Assembly (NCBI GenBank): GCA_029378245.1
Contig: JARKIF010000004.1
Span: 2,852,001-2,916,000, forward strand
Reading direction: 5' to 3'
Origin: Roridomyces roridus
Taxonomy: Eukaryota; Basidiomycota; Agaricomycetes; Agaricales; Mycenaceae
DNA length: 64,000 nucleotides
Part shown: positions 54,348 to 64,000 of the stretch, in pieces
Numbering within the stretch: position 1 is the stretch's first letter
Layout of the letters: each line of letters begins with the position of its first letter
Translations under genes and position numbers: made by a program
Notes under the pieces: model-generated
Told to the model about the DNA's origin: nothing
Seen by the model: only the letters and a program-made list of their open reading frames with translations
Database searches by the model: none

Positions 54348-56375
54348 ATGCGCTCCACCAACTTGTTCCTCTCTCTCCTCCCCTTCGTTCGCCTCGCAAT
54401 GGCCCAGAACACCTGGTCCTTTGTGCAGCAGGGAAATTCTGGCATCATCCCCCTTGAGCTCATCACGCTCTCTCCGACGCTCGCACTGATGTATGACCGC
54501 CCCTACGTCAACCCGCTCAAGCTGCCTGACGGTGAGCCCGCGTGGGCTGGTCTTTGGCACTTCGACACCAACACGGCGACACCGCTCAGGACGATTACCA
54601 ACACCTTCTGGTGAATTTCAAATCTTCTTCCCCAAATTATTTGCTAACTTGGCAATTTCAGTGCGAGCGGGGGTTTCATCTCGAACGGTACTCATGTCGC
54701 CGTCGGTGGCCAACCACTAGACGCCATTCCCGGCTGGGGAAACGCTACTGACGGCACGATGGGCATCCGCCTCTTCGGTCCTTGCACCTCCGCGGACGGA
54801 ACCGGCCCTGGATGCACCGTCTTCGAGGACCCCGCAACTTTGCACCTCGTTAGAACCCGTTGGTACCCCACGGCTGTGCGAATTGCTGATGGTAGTCTCT
54901 TCATCATCGGCGGCAGCGACATCTTGACGACGTTCAATGCCCCCGACATTGCACAGAACAACTATGAGTTCTTCCCCCCGCGTGCAGGCGAGGCGGGTAC
55001 CGTGAGAGACAGTAAGTTCTTGAACGACACTCTCCCAGCCAACCTCTTCCCTCGGTATGTCCTTCATATTGTTTGGCTGGTTGATTTACTTTTGACACAC
55101 AGTTCAATGATGCTTCCTTCCGGCAACATCCTCATGATCGCCAACAACCAATCCGTCATCTACGACATCGAGACCAACACCGAGCTCATGCGCCTTCCCG
55201 AGCTTCCCAACGGCGTTCGCATCGGTGTCCCCTTCGACGGTTTCGCCCAGTTGCTCCCACTCTCGCCCCCACTCTACGAGCCGACCGTGATCGCTTGCGG
55301 TGGTTCTAACAAACCCGACACCATCACCTTGGAGGAGATGTCCGTCAACGACGTTGCTTCAACCCAGTGCCAGCGCATCACGTTGACTGCCGCCGGTGTC
55401 GCTGCGGGATGGGAGGTCGACCATCTGCCGGAGCCCCGTGTCATGGCTGAGACTGTCATCTTGCCCAGCGGCGATGTCTACATCCTCAACGGTGCTCATT
55501 CTGGGTAAGTCCCACGGTTCAATTTTCAGAAGTGCTGATACTCAATGTGGCTCAGCTACTCAGGGTATCCTTCCGTCGGCGATTCAGGAGCCACTGGCAC
55601 CAACGCGGCTAACCCTGCGACGCAAGGTATCATGTACAAGAGCACATTGCCGTTGGGTCAAAGGTATTCCTTTGACCTTTTTCCTACACCCTTGTTACTC
55701 ACATTTTGAGCACAGAATTACTCAGAGTGGCATCCCTACAAGCCCCATCCCGCGTATGTACCACTCCGCTGCGACACTCACGGCCAAAGGGTATGTTCTC
55801 GCACTTACACAACTTCTGATCGTTGACATCGCATAGAAACATCATGGTTGCGGCATCCAACCCGCACCCCTTCGTCCTCGATGCTGACAACAACCCTAAC
55901 AACCTGTCCTTCCCCTCGGAGTACCGCGTTGAGTACCTCAGCCCCGACTTCATCACCAACAACTCGCCCCGCCCCGTCATCTCGAAGTCTCCTTCTCAGC
56001 TCGCGTTCAACGCTCAGGGTACAATCACAGTCACTATCCCTGCCAGCCTTGCTGCCGGTGAACTCCAGGGTACGCTCTATCCATCTTTGTTGTTTGAACG
56101 CTCACTTACAACGAACAGTCTCGCTGATGGATATGGGCTTCGTCACTCACGGATGGCACGCCGGCTCGCGTCTCGTCTTCCTCGAGAACACGCTCTCGGG
56201 CACCACTCTCACTATCACGGCTCCCCCCAACGGCAACATTTATCCGCCAGGCCCTGCCTGGATCTATGTCGTCGCCGATGGTGTATGGAGTGAGGGTGTC
56301 CAGATCATGATCGGTGACGGTGGAAATCCGCCCCGCCCCGCACAGGGTGTTCCCGTCACCATCACCAGTCTTTGA
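54348..56375 (+). CDS. Secreted copper radical oxidase, glyoxal-oxidase-like (AA5_1)
   Basis: Oxidises small aldehydes or alcohols to acids while making hydrogen peroxide for wood-decay peroxidases. The signal peptide is MRSTNLFLSLLPFVRLAMA, cleaved before QNTW. Seven or so exons give about 560 residues. Landmarks: FCASGGFISNGTHVAVGGQ holds the cysteine of the Cys-Tyr cofactor; RWYPTAVRIADGSLFIIGGS the cofactor Tyr region; PRMYHSAATLTAKG the copper-ligand Tyr-His pair; VTHGWHAGSRLVFLENT the late His region. The C-terminal domain is the immunoglobulin-like fold of the family (SPSQLAFNAQGTITVTIPAS). The motif THGWHAGSR differs from the commoner TH(A/S)xxMDQR of canonical glyoxal oxidases, so it may belong to another CRO subgroup. 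The gene sits inside the SDR array. Confidence 0.85.
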
Positions 56376-56829
56376 AGTGAAGTCCCGGTGGAAATAAATC
56401 AATAATGTAGTGTCTTCCATTCCCTGTTTTGGTTCCTCGTACAGTCCAGTTAATTATTGTGAAATCTATTCTCTTTATCCATTCACATCATCATCTCATG
56501 AGCAGTGAGTCTCCCGATAACTTCAACAACGTCTTGACCCTCCCATCCTGCCAAAAGTGGCAACAACCGTGGACGCAGGGTGATACTCATCGTAACACTG
56601 AATTGTCAGTGCTGCCAAAAAAGAAAAAAAAAAGAAAAAAAGAAATTGGTGATGGTCTCCCAATAACCTATCCACGACCCCCGAGTCGAACGGGCTGCCA
56701 CGGTATGCATTAGTGCGCGTAACAGTCAGTATCCGTATGATACTTGAAGTTTCAGAAGTTTGCAGTGATTTTACCGTCGCCTGGACACAGGTCCAGCTGA
56801 ACTTTGGTTCTGGTTCTGGTGAAATGCTG
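56376..56829. other. Spacer with a purine-rich tract
   Basis: The 3' region of the oxidase gene and an A-rich tract (about 56,618-56,643). A B-box-like motif (gttcgactc on the minus strand, near 56,687) precedes this tract on the minus strand, but no acceptor stem can be formed, so I do not call a tRNA. Confidence 0.3.
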
Positions 56830-57250
56830 TACAGAGCCCGAAGGCAATCAAGGACCTCGAGGTGCGGCCGGGGAAGTGAGCTGAATTCCTGCAACTCGAT
56901 CTTTTGGACCGCGTTTCGGCTCAAGAAGGCCGCGCAGGAGTTTGCAAGTGCGTCGTTGACTCGTCGTGCGCCGTTCCTTTGTGCTTCCATTGCTGAATTT
57001 GGGAACACAGGTAAGAAATCAGGGGTATCCGTACGGGCAGAGTAAGCTTGTGTGTCGTTCTCTCTTCTCCGACCGTGGATACTGAATTGTTGAACGGCGC
57101 AGGGAAATATCCTCGTGCGCAACAAGTTGGCTCGCAGGTATGCTGGCCAGGGTATCGTCTGAGAGAGATCGAGACGATTCGTCTCGATCTCTCTTAACCG
57201 CTGAATCTGTGTCCGGAGCTCGCGCGGCACGAGAGGAACCCGGGTAAGAT
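56830..57250 (+). pseudogene. Decayed short-chain dehydrogenase copy C
   Basis: Pieces in several frames match the intact SDRs in the correct order: KAIKDLEVRPGK (about 56,850), AEFLQLDLLDR (about 56,883), KKAAQEFA-like bases (about 56,925), then GNILVRNKLARRYAGQGIV (about 57,103-57,160) and a scrambled LNLxxELARHERNP (about 57,205-57,245). An in-frame stop, missing exons and a palindrome inserted right after the GIV codons (57,162-57,194) show it is dead. Confidence 0.7.
57162..57194. repeat. Perfect 16-bp palindrome inside the SDR relic
   Basis: AGAGAGATCGAGACGA (57,162-57,177), a single T, then the exact reverse complement (57,179-57,194). It interrupts the SDR relic where intact copies continue with the NPGNLR segment. 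Likely a small insertion or hairpin-mediated rearrangement. Confidence 0.8.
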
Positions 57251-57507
57251 GGGGATTTTTTTTCCTCACTGACTACTTATTCGAGGAAAGGACACTGCAT
57301 CAAAAGTTCGGTGATCCGGGATCGATCGAATTCCCAAATAGGGTAATTTGATATGATCGCCGCCGGATTCTAATTCGTACGGACGTTGACGATCTAGAAC
57401 TTCCAGATGATTAAGCATACCGCGTCGGCGAAGTGAGTCATGAACATTACGCATCGGCTGCCGGCTGAACAACATCAGATGACGTTTCGGCCGCCGGCGA
57501 TCTCGCC

Positions 57508-57515
57508 TTATAAGG
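57508..57515 (+). promoter_or_regulatory. TATA box of SDR gene D
   Basis: TTATAAGG, about 45 bases before the start codon of the intact copy at 57,557. Confidence 0.45.
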
Positions 57516-57556
57516 TACGTCTTGTGTGCTCAATTTTGAAGATTGATAGATCCTCC

Positions 57557-58975
57557 ATGGGCGCCAATTCATCCTCCCTCCTCCGCCAATTCATCCCTCC
57601 CAAAGCGAAATGGTCCGTGGATGAGATCCCTGACCTCACCGGGCAGGTACGGTATAAATAATTCTGCTACTTATCGGTTGAGTTCAGTCCATTTCGCAGG
57701 TCATGCTAGTTACTGGAGGGAACAGCGGAATCGGGAGGGAGACGGTCAAGGTGCGCCGTGACTTCGTTTGTCCTGCATTCCAAATTGAACTGGCGATTCT
57801 GCGACAGGTTCTCTTGCAGCACAACGCCAAAATTTACATCGCCGGCCGGAGCGAGTCCAAGTGCATGGAGGTCATCAAGTCTCTCGAAACGGAGACTGGG
57901 AGGAGAGCCGAGTTTCTTCAGCTTGATCTTTCAGACTTGTCTTCGGTCAAGACGGCTGCGGAGGAGTTTGCGAGGCGAGAGAGCAAGTTGAATGTCCTGT
58001 TCAACAATGCGTGAGTTCGGCAGTTCTTTCAACGTGCTTTTCATTACCGAACGATCTTCAGCGGCGTCATGGTATGATGATGCATTTTACATTTGGCTTC
58101 CATCTCATCAGCCCTCAGTGGCCACCCGCTGATATGCTCACCGCACAAAAAATCGACCTCGCATTTGGAACGAACACGTTGGGTGCGTCGTTCATGCATA
58201 CTCCCATCCTCGTCCAATTTATTCGCTTGACCCTACCCAGGTCCCTTCTATTTCACCAAACTCCTCCTCCCAACTCTCATCGCAACGGCGGCGTCCACCG
58301 GCACCAAGGTTCGCATCATCAACACCGCATCTATCGCCGGACAGATGCATCCCCAAGCCGACGGCATCAACTACAACACTCTTCTCGATGGACCGGCTCG
58401 GCGGAAGAAGGACAAGGTGTACATTTATGGGCAGAGCAAACTCGTGCGTGCACCCTGTTTCTTTCTTTCCTTCCTTTCGACACTCAAAACAACCACACAA
58501 AATTAGGGCAACATCATCGTCAGCAACGAGCTTGCGAGGCGCTACGCCGATCAGGGTATCGTCTCCATCTCCCTCAACCCCGGGAATCTGCGCAGCGAGC
58601 TAGCAAGGCACGAGACAAACCCTATTGTGCACTGGATTGTCTACGTACGTTTACATTCCTTTTCTTGTCTTTTCCTTCTGACCGCATTCTGAATTCGTTG
58701 ATTGCAGTGGGTGGTATCATACCCCGTTCCACTCGGTGCACTCACCCAACTGTGGGCGGGTACCATGAAGGCGGCTGAAGGGCTTAATGGCGGGGTCAGT
58801 CTTTCTCTCTCTCTTCTCTCTTTTTGAATAAATGCTGAAGTGCCACTCGGTTTAGTATTTGCTTCCCTGGGCACGTGTCGGCGCTATGCCCCCCGCTGCT
58901 GCCGACCCTGCAGCAGGCAAGGCGCTCTGGACGTGGTTGGAGGAGCAGGTGGAGCGATTCGAGGCGGGGAATTAA
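57557..58975 (+). CDS. Short-chain dehydrogenase/reductase D (retinol-dehydrogenase-like)
   Basis: The second intact member of the array, about 315 residues. It begins MGANSSSLLRQFIPPKAKWS; the cofactor site is VMLVTGGNSGIGRETVK, then AEFLQLDLSDLSSVKTAAEE, LNVLFNNAGVM and TKVRIINTASIAGQMHPQAD. The active-site YxxxK is YIYGQSKLGN, followed by SISLNPGNLRSELARHETNP and the shared C-terminus (PAAADPAAGKALWTWLEEQV, then ERFEAGN). One intron seen in copy A, inside the cofactor motif, is absent here and in copy B, where VTGGN(A/S)GIGRETVK is unbroken. So B and D are closer to each other than to A. All splices keep the frame. Confidence 0.87.
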
Positions 58976-60255
58976 TTGAGGTGTGGTGCACTGCAGCTGG
59001 GATTCTATGTAATCTAATAGATCTTTTAATCTTTGGCCTGTTTGTGTCGGCGAGAAGTGGGCTGCATGCCAGGTTGTTACACTTTCAAGTTGAACATCGG
59101 TCTGTTAACAGATCAAAAGGGAACAGTAGACTATAATGACCCCAACCCAAGTCGAACGGGCCCGGGCGCGAGATTCCGAGCATTGACTATCTACCCAAGT
59201 ATGTATTGGCTGGCACTGTGAGTTGCGATCCACTGTCAGACTGTCGCAACATAAATTCTCACATCAGGCACTGGCGGTAGTCTCCCCTCATGTGAATTCC
59301 ATCTTGGCTAATCCACCCACGGATCATATGTAGTGTAGGACCGCATTTATTTGAGCCAAATTTGAACCGGAAAGTGCCGGCTGTTCTCACACCAATTTCA
59401 GTGCATTGAGTCATTGCGAGGATCTTCACGTAGAAACGATCTATCTCTGGACCGCCAAATGAAACAATGATCCACATCATTAGCGCGAATGCCTCCGAGA
59501 AAGAAGGTCTGCATGGATCTCCGAGTCGGAGTCCAGAAGCTGGCGGAAACAAATGAGCGTGGTCACGAGTCGCAGACCAACCGCCACACGATAAAGACAA
59601 AGACCAGATATGATAAAGAGCGTCTACGAATAATCCCGTACAATTACAGATAAATCCTAGGTATCTAGGTATCCTCGCCCTCTCCCGGACGTACACCGTA
59701 CAAAATTGAATAGTACACGCTGCGGCTGCCTTTACCCAGAATTGTTGGATAGATAAACAGACGCCATCCTACACCGACACCGACACACAACTGAATTACT
59801 CCGTGGCGCTGCGCCCACTCGAATGGGAATTGAATATTGAATTCCTGGGTGGCACAGCGTTGCGTCGAGGTGAATGTTACTGTATATAACCGAATATATG
59901 GTTCGTGAGAGCGGGAGTGGGGGTGGGTGTTACCGACGCCACGGCCAAATTTGTCTCTGGACGTCGGAGAGCGGTGCTTCATTCGGCGTGGCGTCAGCTT
60001 ATCATGGTATTCGATACGATGATAAATACGCACCGAATATAAAAACAGGCGCCCAGCCAGCGAGGAGGAGCGCAACGTGTTGGGTGCCGATGGCGGCGGG
60101 TGTGGGGGTGGCGAGGTCTACGAGGGGGGTTATGGCGCAGAGAAAGTGGATGGCTATAATAGCGCTGTGCAATATTCAGTCAAATGTGAGCTAGGCGGTC
60201 CAGTCACTGGACGTACAATTGAAATATCAAGAGACTTCGAATGAGAGACGGGAGT
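58976..60255. other. Spacer without a recognised gene
   Basis: Minus-strand frames (59,259-59,696 and 59,665-60,075) have no domain. Near 59,140-59,160 the minus strand reads cccgttcgacttggg, a T-arm-like hairpin with a B box, but no pairing acceptor stem was found. Confidence 0.3.
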
Positions 60256-62087
60256 TCAGGGGGTTTGCGGTGTTGTGGAGTCGCTGGGGTTGGGCCTGCA
60301 TTCACGGTTGGTCATTCCAGAAATAAAACGGAGCAGTGTGAGAAAAACTTACTCTTGCTTATATCCGAGCCAGCCACCATATCATATTCATCTTCTTCCT
60401 CCTCATCCTCGTCATCCCCAGTAGTCGTCGTCCTCGTGCCATTTAAATAATACTCAGTGCCCTCGCTCGAAGCCAACGCATTCCTCAACTCAAGCGCAAT
60501 TTGGGTGATCGAAATTCGATCGCTGTTATGCACGGATCGTCCGTTCCCGTTCGTACTGCGCGTGGTACCGCTGGGCGTATCACTGGGAGTGGGAGCCAAC
60601 GACCGAAGCGGCGTCGTCATCTCTGCGTCCTCCACCGCGTCACGATCCCGAGTGGTGGCGGCGGTGAGGAGGAACCGCGGCGGCGTCATCTTGGACTTGG
60701 ACTTGACGACCACCTCAATCTCGGCAAACGCAACGCTCGACACCGTATCGAACGAATCCTCTGAATCGTGCGAGTGGTGGCCATGGCCCGAGGAGGCCGT
60801 GACGTACCTCGAGGACGCCCGTCCCAAGGACGCGACCGGGGAGGGAGGGACAAATGGGAGGTGGAAGCTCCTGATCCTCTCGTGTCGCAGCGTAGGGTTG
60901 ATAGGCTGTCTCCGTACCTCCTTGCTCATCCGAACTCGCGAAGATGGTGTGGGGGAGGGCGCTGTTATTGCGTACGGAGTGGGGGGCGTCGAACCCGAAC
61001 TAGGAGGCTTGAGCGATGGCCGGGATTTCCGGCGCTGAGGAAGGGCAGTAAAGTTGTCTGCTAGTTCGTCAAAGTTGATTGAACGGCGGGCGCGTCGGAT
61101 ATGTCGGTGAGTTCGCCAGACGCGGTAGGTGGAGATTATAGAGAGGCATAAGGAGGGAATCGTGACGAGGAAAGGCGGTCCAGCGAATCCAAGGAATCTG
61201 ATCCTACATGCCGTACGGTGAGGACAAACTGAATCTACAGTCCGGAGGAGGACGCACCACGCTGGTTGGACAATACACGCGAACCCATCGAAGGGCTGAA
61301 ACGTATTGAAATAAATTACAACGGTGACGTGAACGGCGGAAGCAAGGAGAGGGTAGAGCAGCATGGGCAGGAGGTAGTAATATTGCCAGGGTAACACGCT
61401 GCATGCGGGTCGGTAATCAACTCAATGAAGCAGCGACGAGCACGACTCACGGGGCATCGCTACCCCACTGTTTGGGTTTCGCGACGTACATGAAAGTCCA
61501 GGTGGTTATGGCGGCGAGGAGTCCGACGACCAGAAACGTAGCGCAACCGGTGACGAAGACTTGGGCTGAATTGAAGTGAGCCGCCAGACATGGGGGTAGA
61601 AGGCCAATGACGCACTGAGACAAAAGGCTTTGGGCATCTTCGCCGGATCCAGCCTCCAGATTAGACCTGCGCGGCAGGAGTCTCGGAAATTGGCAAGTAT
61701 CGCGAGAGGTAGCCGACGCACCGAGACAAAATACACCATCGAGCGCAGTGATTCCTACAGCGTACACGAGTGGGGCCCAGTAGCAGTGAATCGCCCGTGC
61801 CAGCGGCAGGAGGACTGCCCAGCAGCCAATCAAGCCTGGAGCATCTTTTAGACGCGCAGGAAGCCAAGTCACAAGGCGGGAGTACACGCACCTGATAGCG
61901 ATAGAACGAACCAGACGAGCTTGACGCCGAAGGCCAGCATGCAGAGCAGGGGCGGGGGGCGGAGGCCCTACGGGTATGTAGTGGAAGCTAACAATGAGTG
62001 GGTGCTTCCACCGAATCCGACGCTGCCGGAATCACGGCGCGTGAGAGAGGCCACGGAATCAATGGCCCTGGAAGGAGGTAAGGCCAT
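60256..62087 (-). CDS. Multi-pass receptor-like membrane protein with long cytoplasmic tail
   Basis: Six or so exons. Helical segments include LLCMLAFGVKLVWFVLSLS, GLIGCWAVLLPLARAIHCYW, VFVTGCATFLVVGLLAAITT, YYYLLPMLLYPLLASAVHVT and GPPFLVTIPSLCLSIISTYR. A cytoplasmic tail of about 230 residues follows, rich in Ser, Pro and Arg (RKSRPSLKPPSSGSTPPTPY) and ending in an acidic stretch (DDEDEEEEDEYDMVAGSDIS). This topology resembles fungal GPCR-like receptors; Agaricomycetes hold many uncharacterised ones. The start at 62,087 gives MALPPSRAIDSVASLTRRD, which lacks a first helix, so an upstream exon may be missing. The stop at 60,256 assumes a last intron; unspliced reading ends at 60,312. Ligand unknown. 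Confidence 0.65.
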
Positions 62088-62365
62088 GAGGCTAATCGAC
62101 TAATTGAAATGGAAAGTACTTTAAAATGCTATTTATTCGAGGGTGCAATGCTTCAAAGTGGCAAGACGAGGCATGCAGGAATCCGCTGAGACTCAGCAAT
62201 CAGGAAACGAAGGCCCTGGTGCCTTTTTTCGTCCATGGGAGGGGATCTGCTGAGATGGTCAGATGATGCGCTGTAACGGCCGCGTTGATTCCCCGTACAC
62301 GAAGCTCGGTTAGATTAGGCGATTCTTGCCCACGAGTTCGGATGCACTGATATGATGCGGCACGG

Positions 62366-62416
62366 GGAAAAAGGGTGGTCGCGGGTACATCATGTACCCG
62401 CGAACACCCTTTTTCC
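62366..62416. repeat. Long near-perfect hairpin (25-bp arms, 1-base loop)
   Basis: Arms 62,366-62,390 and 62,392-62,416 pair with one mismatch around a single C (core GGGTACAT-C-ATGTACCC). It lies in non-coding DNA between the receptor-like gene and the right edge. It could be a structural element, a tiny foldback insertion or a replication-slippage product. Confidence 0.8.
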
Positions 62417-64000
62417 ATCGGCGCAGAATGCAGTTGACTGGGTCAGTGATGCTGCAAGGGTTAATAGTGTGATTACATGTGCCTCGTCTTGAATCTCTGG
62501 CTGTATAATGATAGAAAAAAGAAGTAACCGGGTCCTCGCAATATCCCCAAATGTACTTACATACAGCGGCTCGGATGGTTCTCACTTTCTCATTTACATA
62601 GCGCGCAAAGAATCACGCGGTAACCTAGGTGGTAGAGACGAGAGGTTTGAGAGAAATTGAAATGCCCGAGAACTCCGACCATGCTGCTCCGCTTGCAGTG
62701 TAGTCCGCCGTTCGTGGTCGTGGTACAGAAAGAGTGTCAGTGATCGACCATCAATGATCGGCCAAATTCTATGCTGGCTCTTCGTACACCCCAGTCCAGG
62801 CTTGCGTTGTGCAGCAAACGGGCACCCAAGTTTCTTCGAGTGTGTATCACTCTGCTGGTGCTCTCGGGCTCTTTACCAAGCCAACCAATCTGCTCAAGGC
62901 CGCCACCATCTTGCGGATACCGAGTGTCCCCAAAAAGGGTTAGTCCAGAAGCCACTGCATGCAATGATCTTCTGAATATCTTCAGCGTCAAAGTCTCAGA
63001 GATCCCCGCTCTTGCCCGTTCATGACTAATGCGTGTATCCATTGTCCCTACTTCTCCTCGTGGGGGCCTCGGATGGGTGATGTGCAGTAACACTCCCTCT
63101 CGATGGACACGCAAAAAGTGCTCTGGTCCAAGGGCGTTAAGCCGCCGCGGTAGGTGGTCTACTCCGGGATACGCATCTATCAGGCATCGCGCCACTGTTG
63201 ATCATAATCCAGCTAAATATACGTCGATTGCAGCCCGGTGCCGGTTCGATCTACGTCGTTCGATTGAAGAATAGCCTTCCAGTGAGTACTTACTTCTTAT
63301 TTCAGGGTGCGTGAACTTCCAAGGCTACTGGTGGATGTTTATCAACCATGCAAGCGACATTGAACGAATCTGAAAGATGATATGATACTGAGCAAACCGT
63401 CAGCCACAACAACAATCTACCTGCGTGGTTCCAGGCCACAAGTCAAATACCCGGCCGACAGTTTCCCGACAGAGGAGTCGTAATACCGCATGGATGACAC
63501 CATGGCAGTCGGATAGATAGAAGTCTTCGAATTCTGTTCCATCATATCATCCATGTAGAATTGTAAATGTAACGGGCGGATTGATGCATGCACAGAAGAC
63601 CTTCGAGTTAATCAAACCAAAAAGAGTTCATTCTGCTTGTTCAAAGGCTCCGGTCGGCATTGTTAAGGAGAATGGGGAAAGGCCGCCTTTTTATGCAAGT
63701 TTGCCCATGCCGCAACGATGCCGAGGCTGCGAACTCACTAATGGCCGCCGGTGAGACGGCACTGTGACTGCCGGGCTGTTGTTGAATATCCGTGAGAGGG
63801 ACAAGTATCGTCCATGTCAGGAGGCGTTGTAGAAACCGCCGATAGTGGCATATAATGACCCGAACTCCGATGCGGCTCGCTGTGATAAGGAATTCAAAGG
63901 CACGATTTTTTGCAAAACACGACCGTCTTTGGCTGGGGCTTAAAGCCCATGATGTCAACGTCCAACATTCAATGTTCAACTCCATAAGCCCGGAACCAGG
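62417..64000. other. Right-edge stretch without a confident gene
   Basis: Frames at 62,737-63,195 (-), 63,029-63,274 (+) and 63,641-63,985 (-) have neither domains nor convincing splice sites. Nothing else is recognised. Confidence 0.3.

Noticed and set aside
56680..56720. tRNA-like B box and T arm on the minus strand (cccgttcgactcggg) before a T-rich tract
   Set aside because: No complementary acceptor stem or A box could be found upstream; at best a degenerate tRNA fragment.
59134..59230. Second tRNA-like T arm on the minus strand (cccgttcgacttggg)
   Set aside because: Acceptor and anticodon stems do not pair convincingly.
62737..63195. 152-codon minus-strand frame near the right edge
   Set aside because: No domain, no splice signals, overlapping equally long frames on the other strand.

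Overview
The window is nuclear DNA from a filamentous basidiomycete, almost certainly a mushroom-forming Agaricomycete. The evidence is dense short introns (about 45-60 nt, mostly GT-AG), compact genes on both strands, and mushroom-type families: a DUF6534 membrane protein, F-box, BTB and MYND proteins, a copper radical oxidase, GH16 and PAL. No CRISPR array, operon or prokaryotic feature is present.

Layout. 0.9-10.8 kb: a secreted GH16 glucanase (-), a DHA2-type MFS transporter (+), a seven-helix membrane protein (+) and a DHA1-type MFS transporter (+). 11-14 kb: three tRNA-like sequences (two are a diverged tandem pair) and a ~1 kb foldback element with ~100-bp inverted ends. 14-17 kb: a BTB/POZ protein and a shortened DUF6534 protein, both (-). 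18.5-37.3 kb: a coherent natural-product locus with a 16-exon reducing polyketide synthase (-), a 4CL-like acyl-CoA ligase (-), a phenylalanine ammonia-lyase (+) and a cytochrome P450 (+). 37.3-45.5 kb: an F-box protein (-), an unrecognised soluble protein behind a strong TATA box (+), an intron-containing tRNA-Gln(CTG) (-) and a METTL21-like methyltransferase (+). 45.5-59 kb: an array of five short-chain dehydrogenase copies, all (+). Two are intact, one is truncated and two are relics, with a MYND-finger gene and a glyoxal-oxidase-like gene between them. 60-62 kb: a multi-pass receptor-like protein (-). Flanking and intervening stretches hold little I can support.

How the genes may work together. 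In the central locus PAL would make cinnamate from phenylalanine, the ligase would make an aryl-CoA, and the PKS (KS-AT-DH-MT-psiER-KR-ACP-TE) could extend that starter and release an acid. The P450 would then oxidise the product. This resembles the logic of strobilurin-type pathways (phenylalanine-derived starter plus a reducing PKS), but the domain details differ and the product is unknown.

A striking feature is a set of single-base reading-frame breaks: PKS (-1), PAL (-1 then +1), P450 (+1) and the neighbouring F-box gene (+1). Exon-length arithmetic supports the breaks in PKS, P450 and F-box. GH16, both MFS genes, the CoA ligase and two SDRs read cleanly. The cluster is therefore either recently decayed or carries local sequence errors, and reads would decide.
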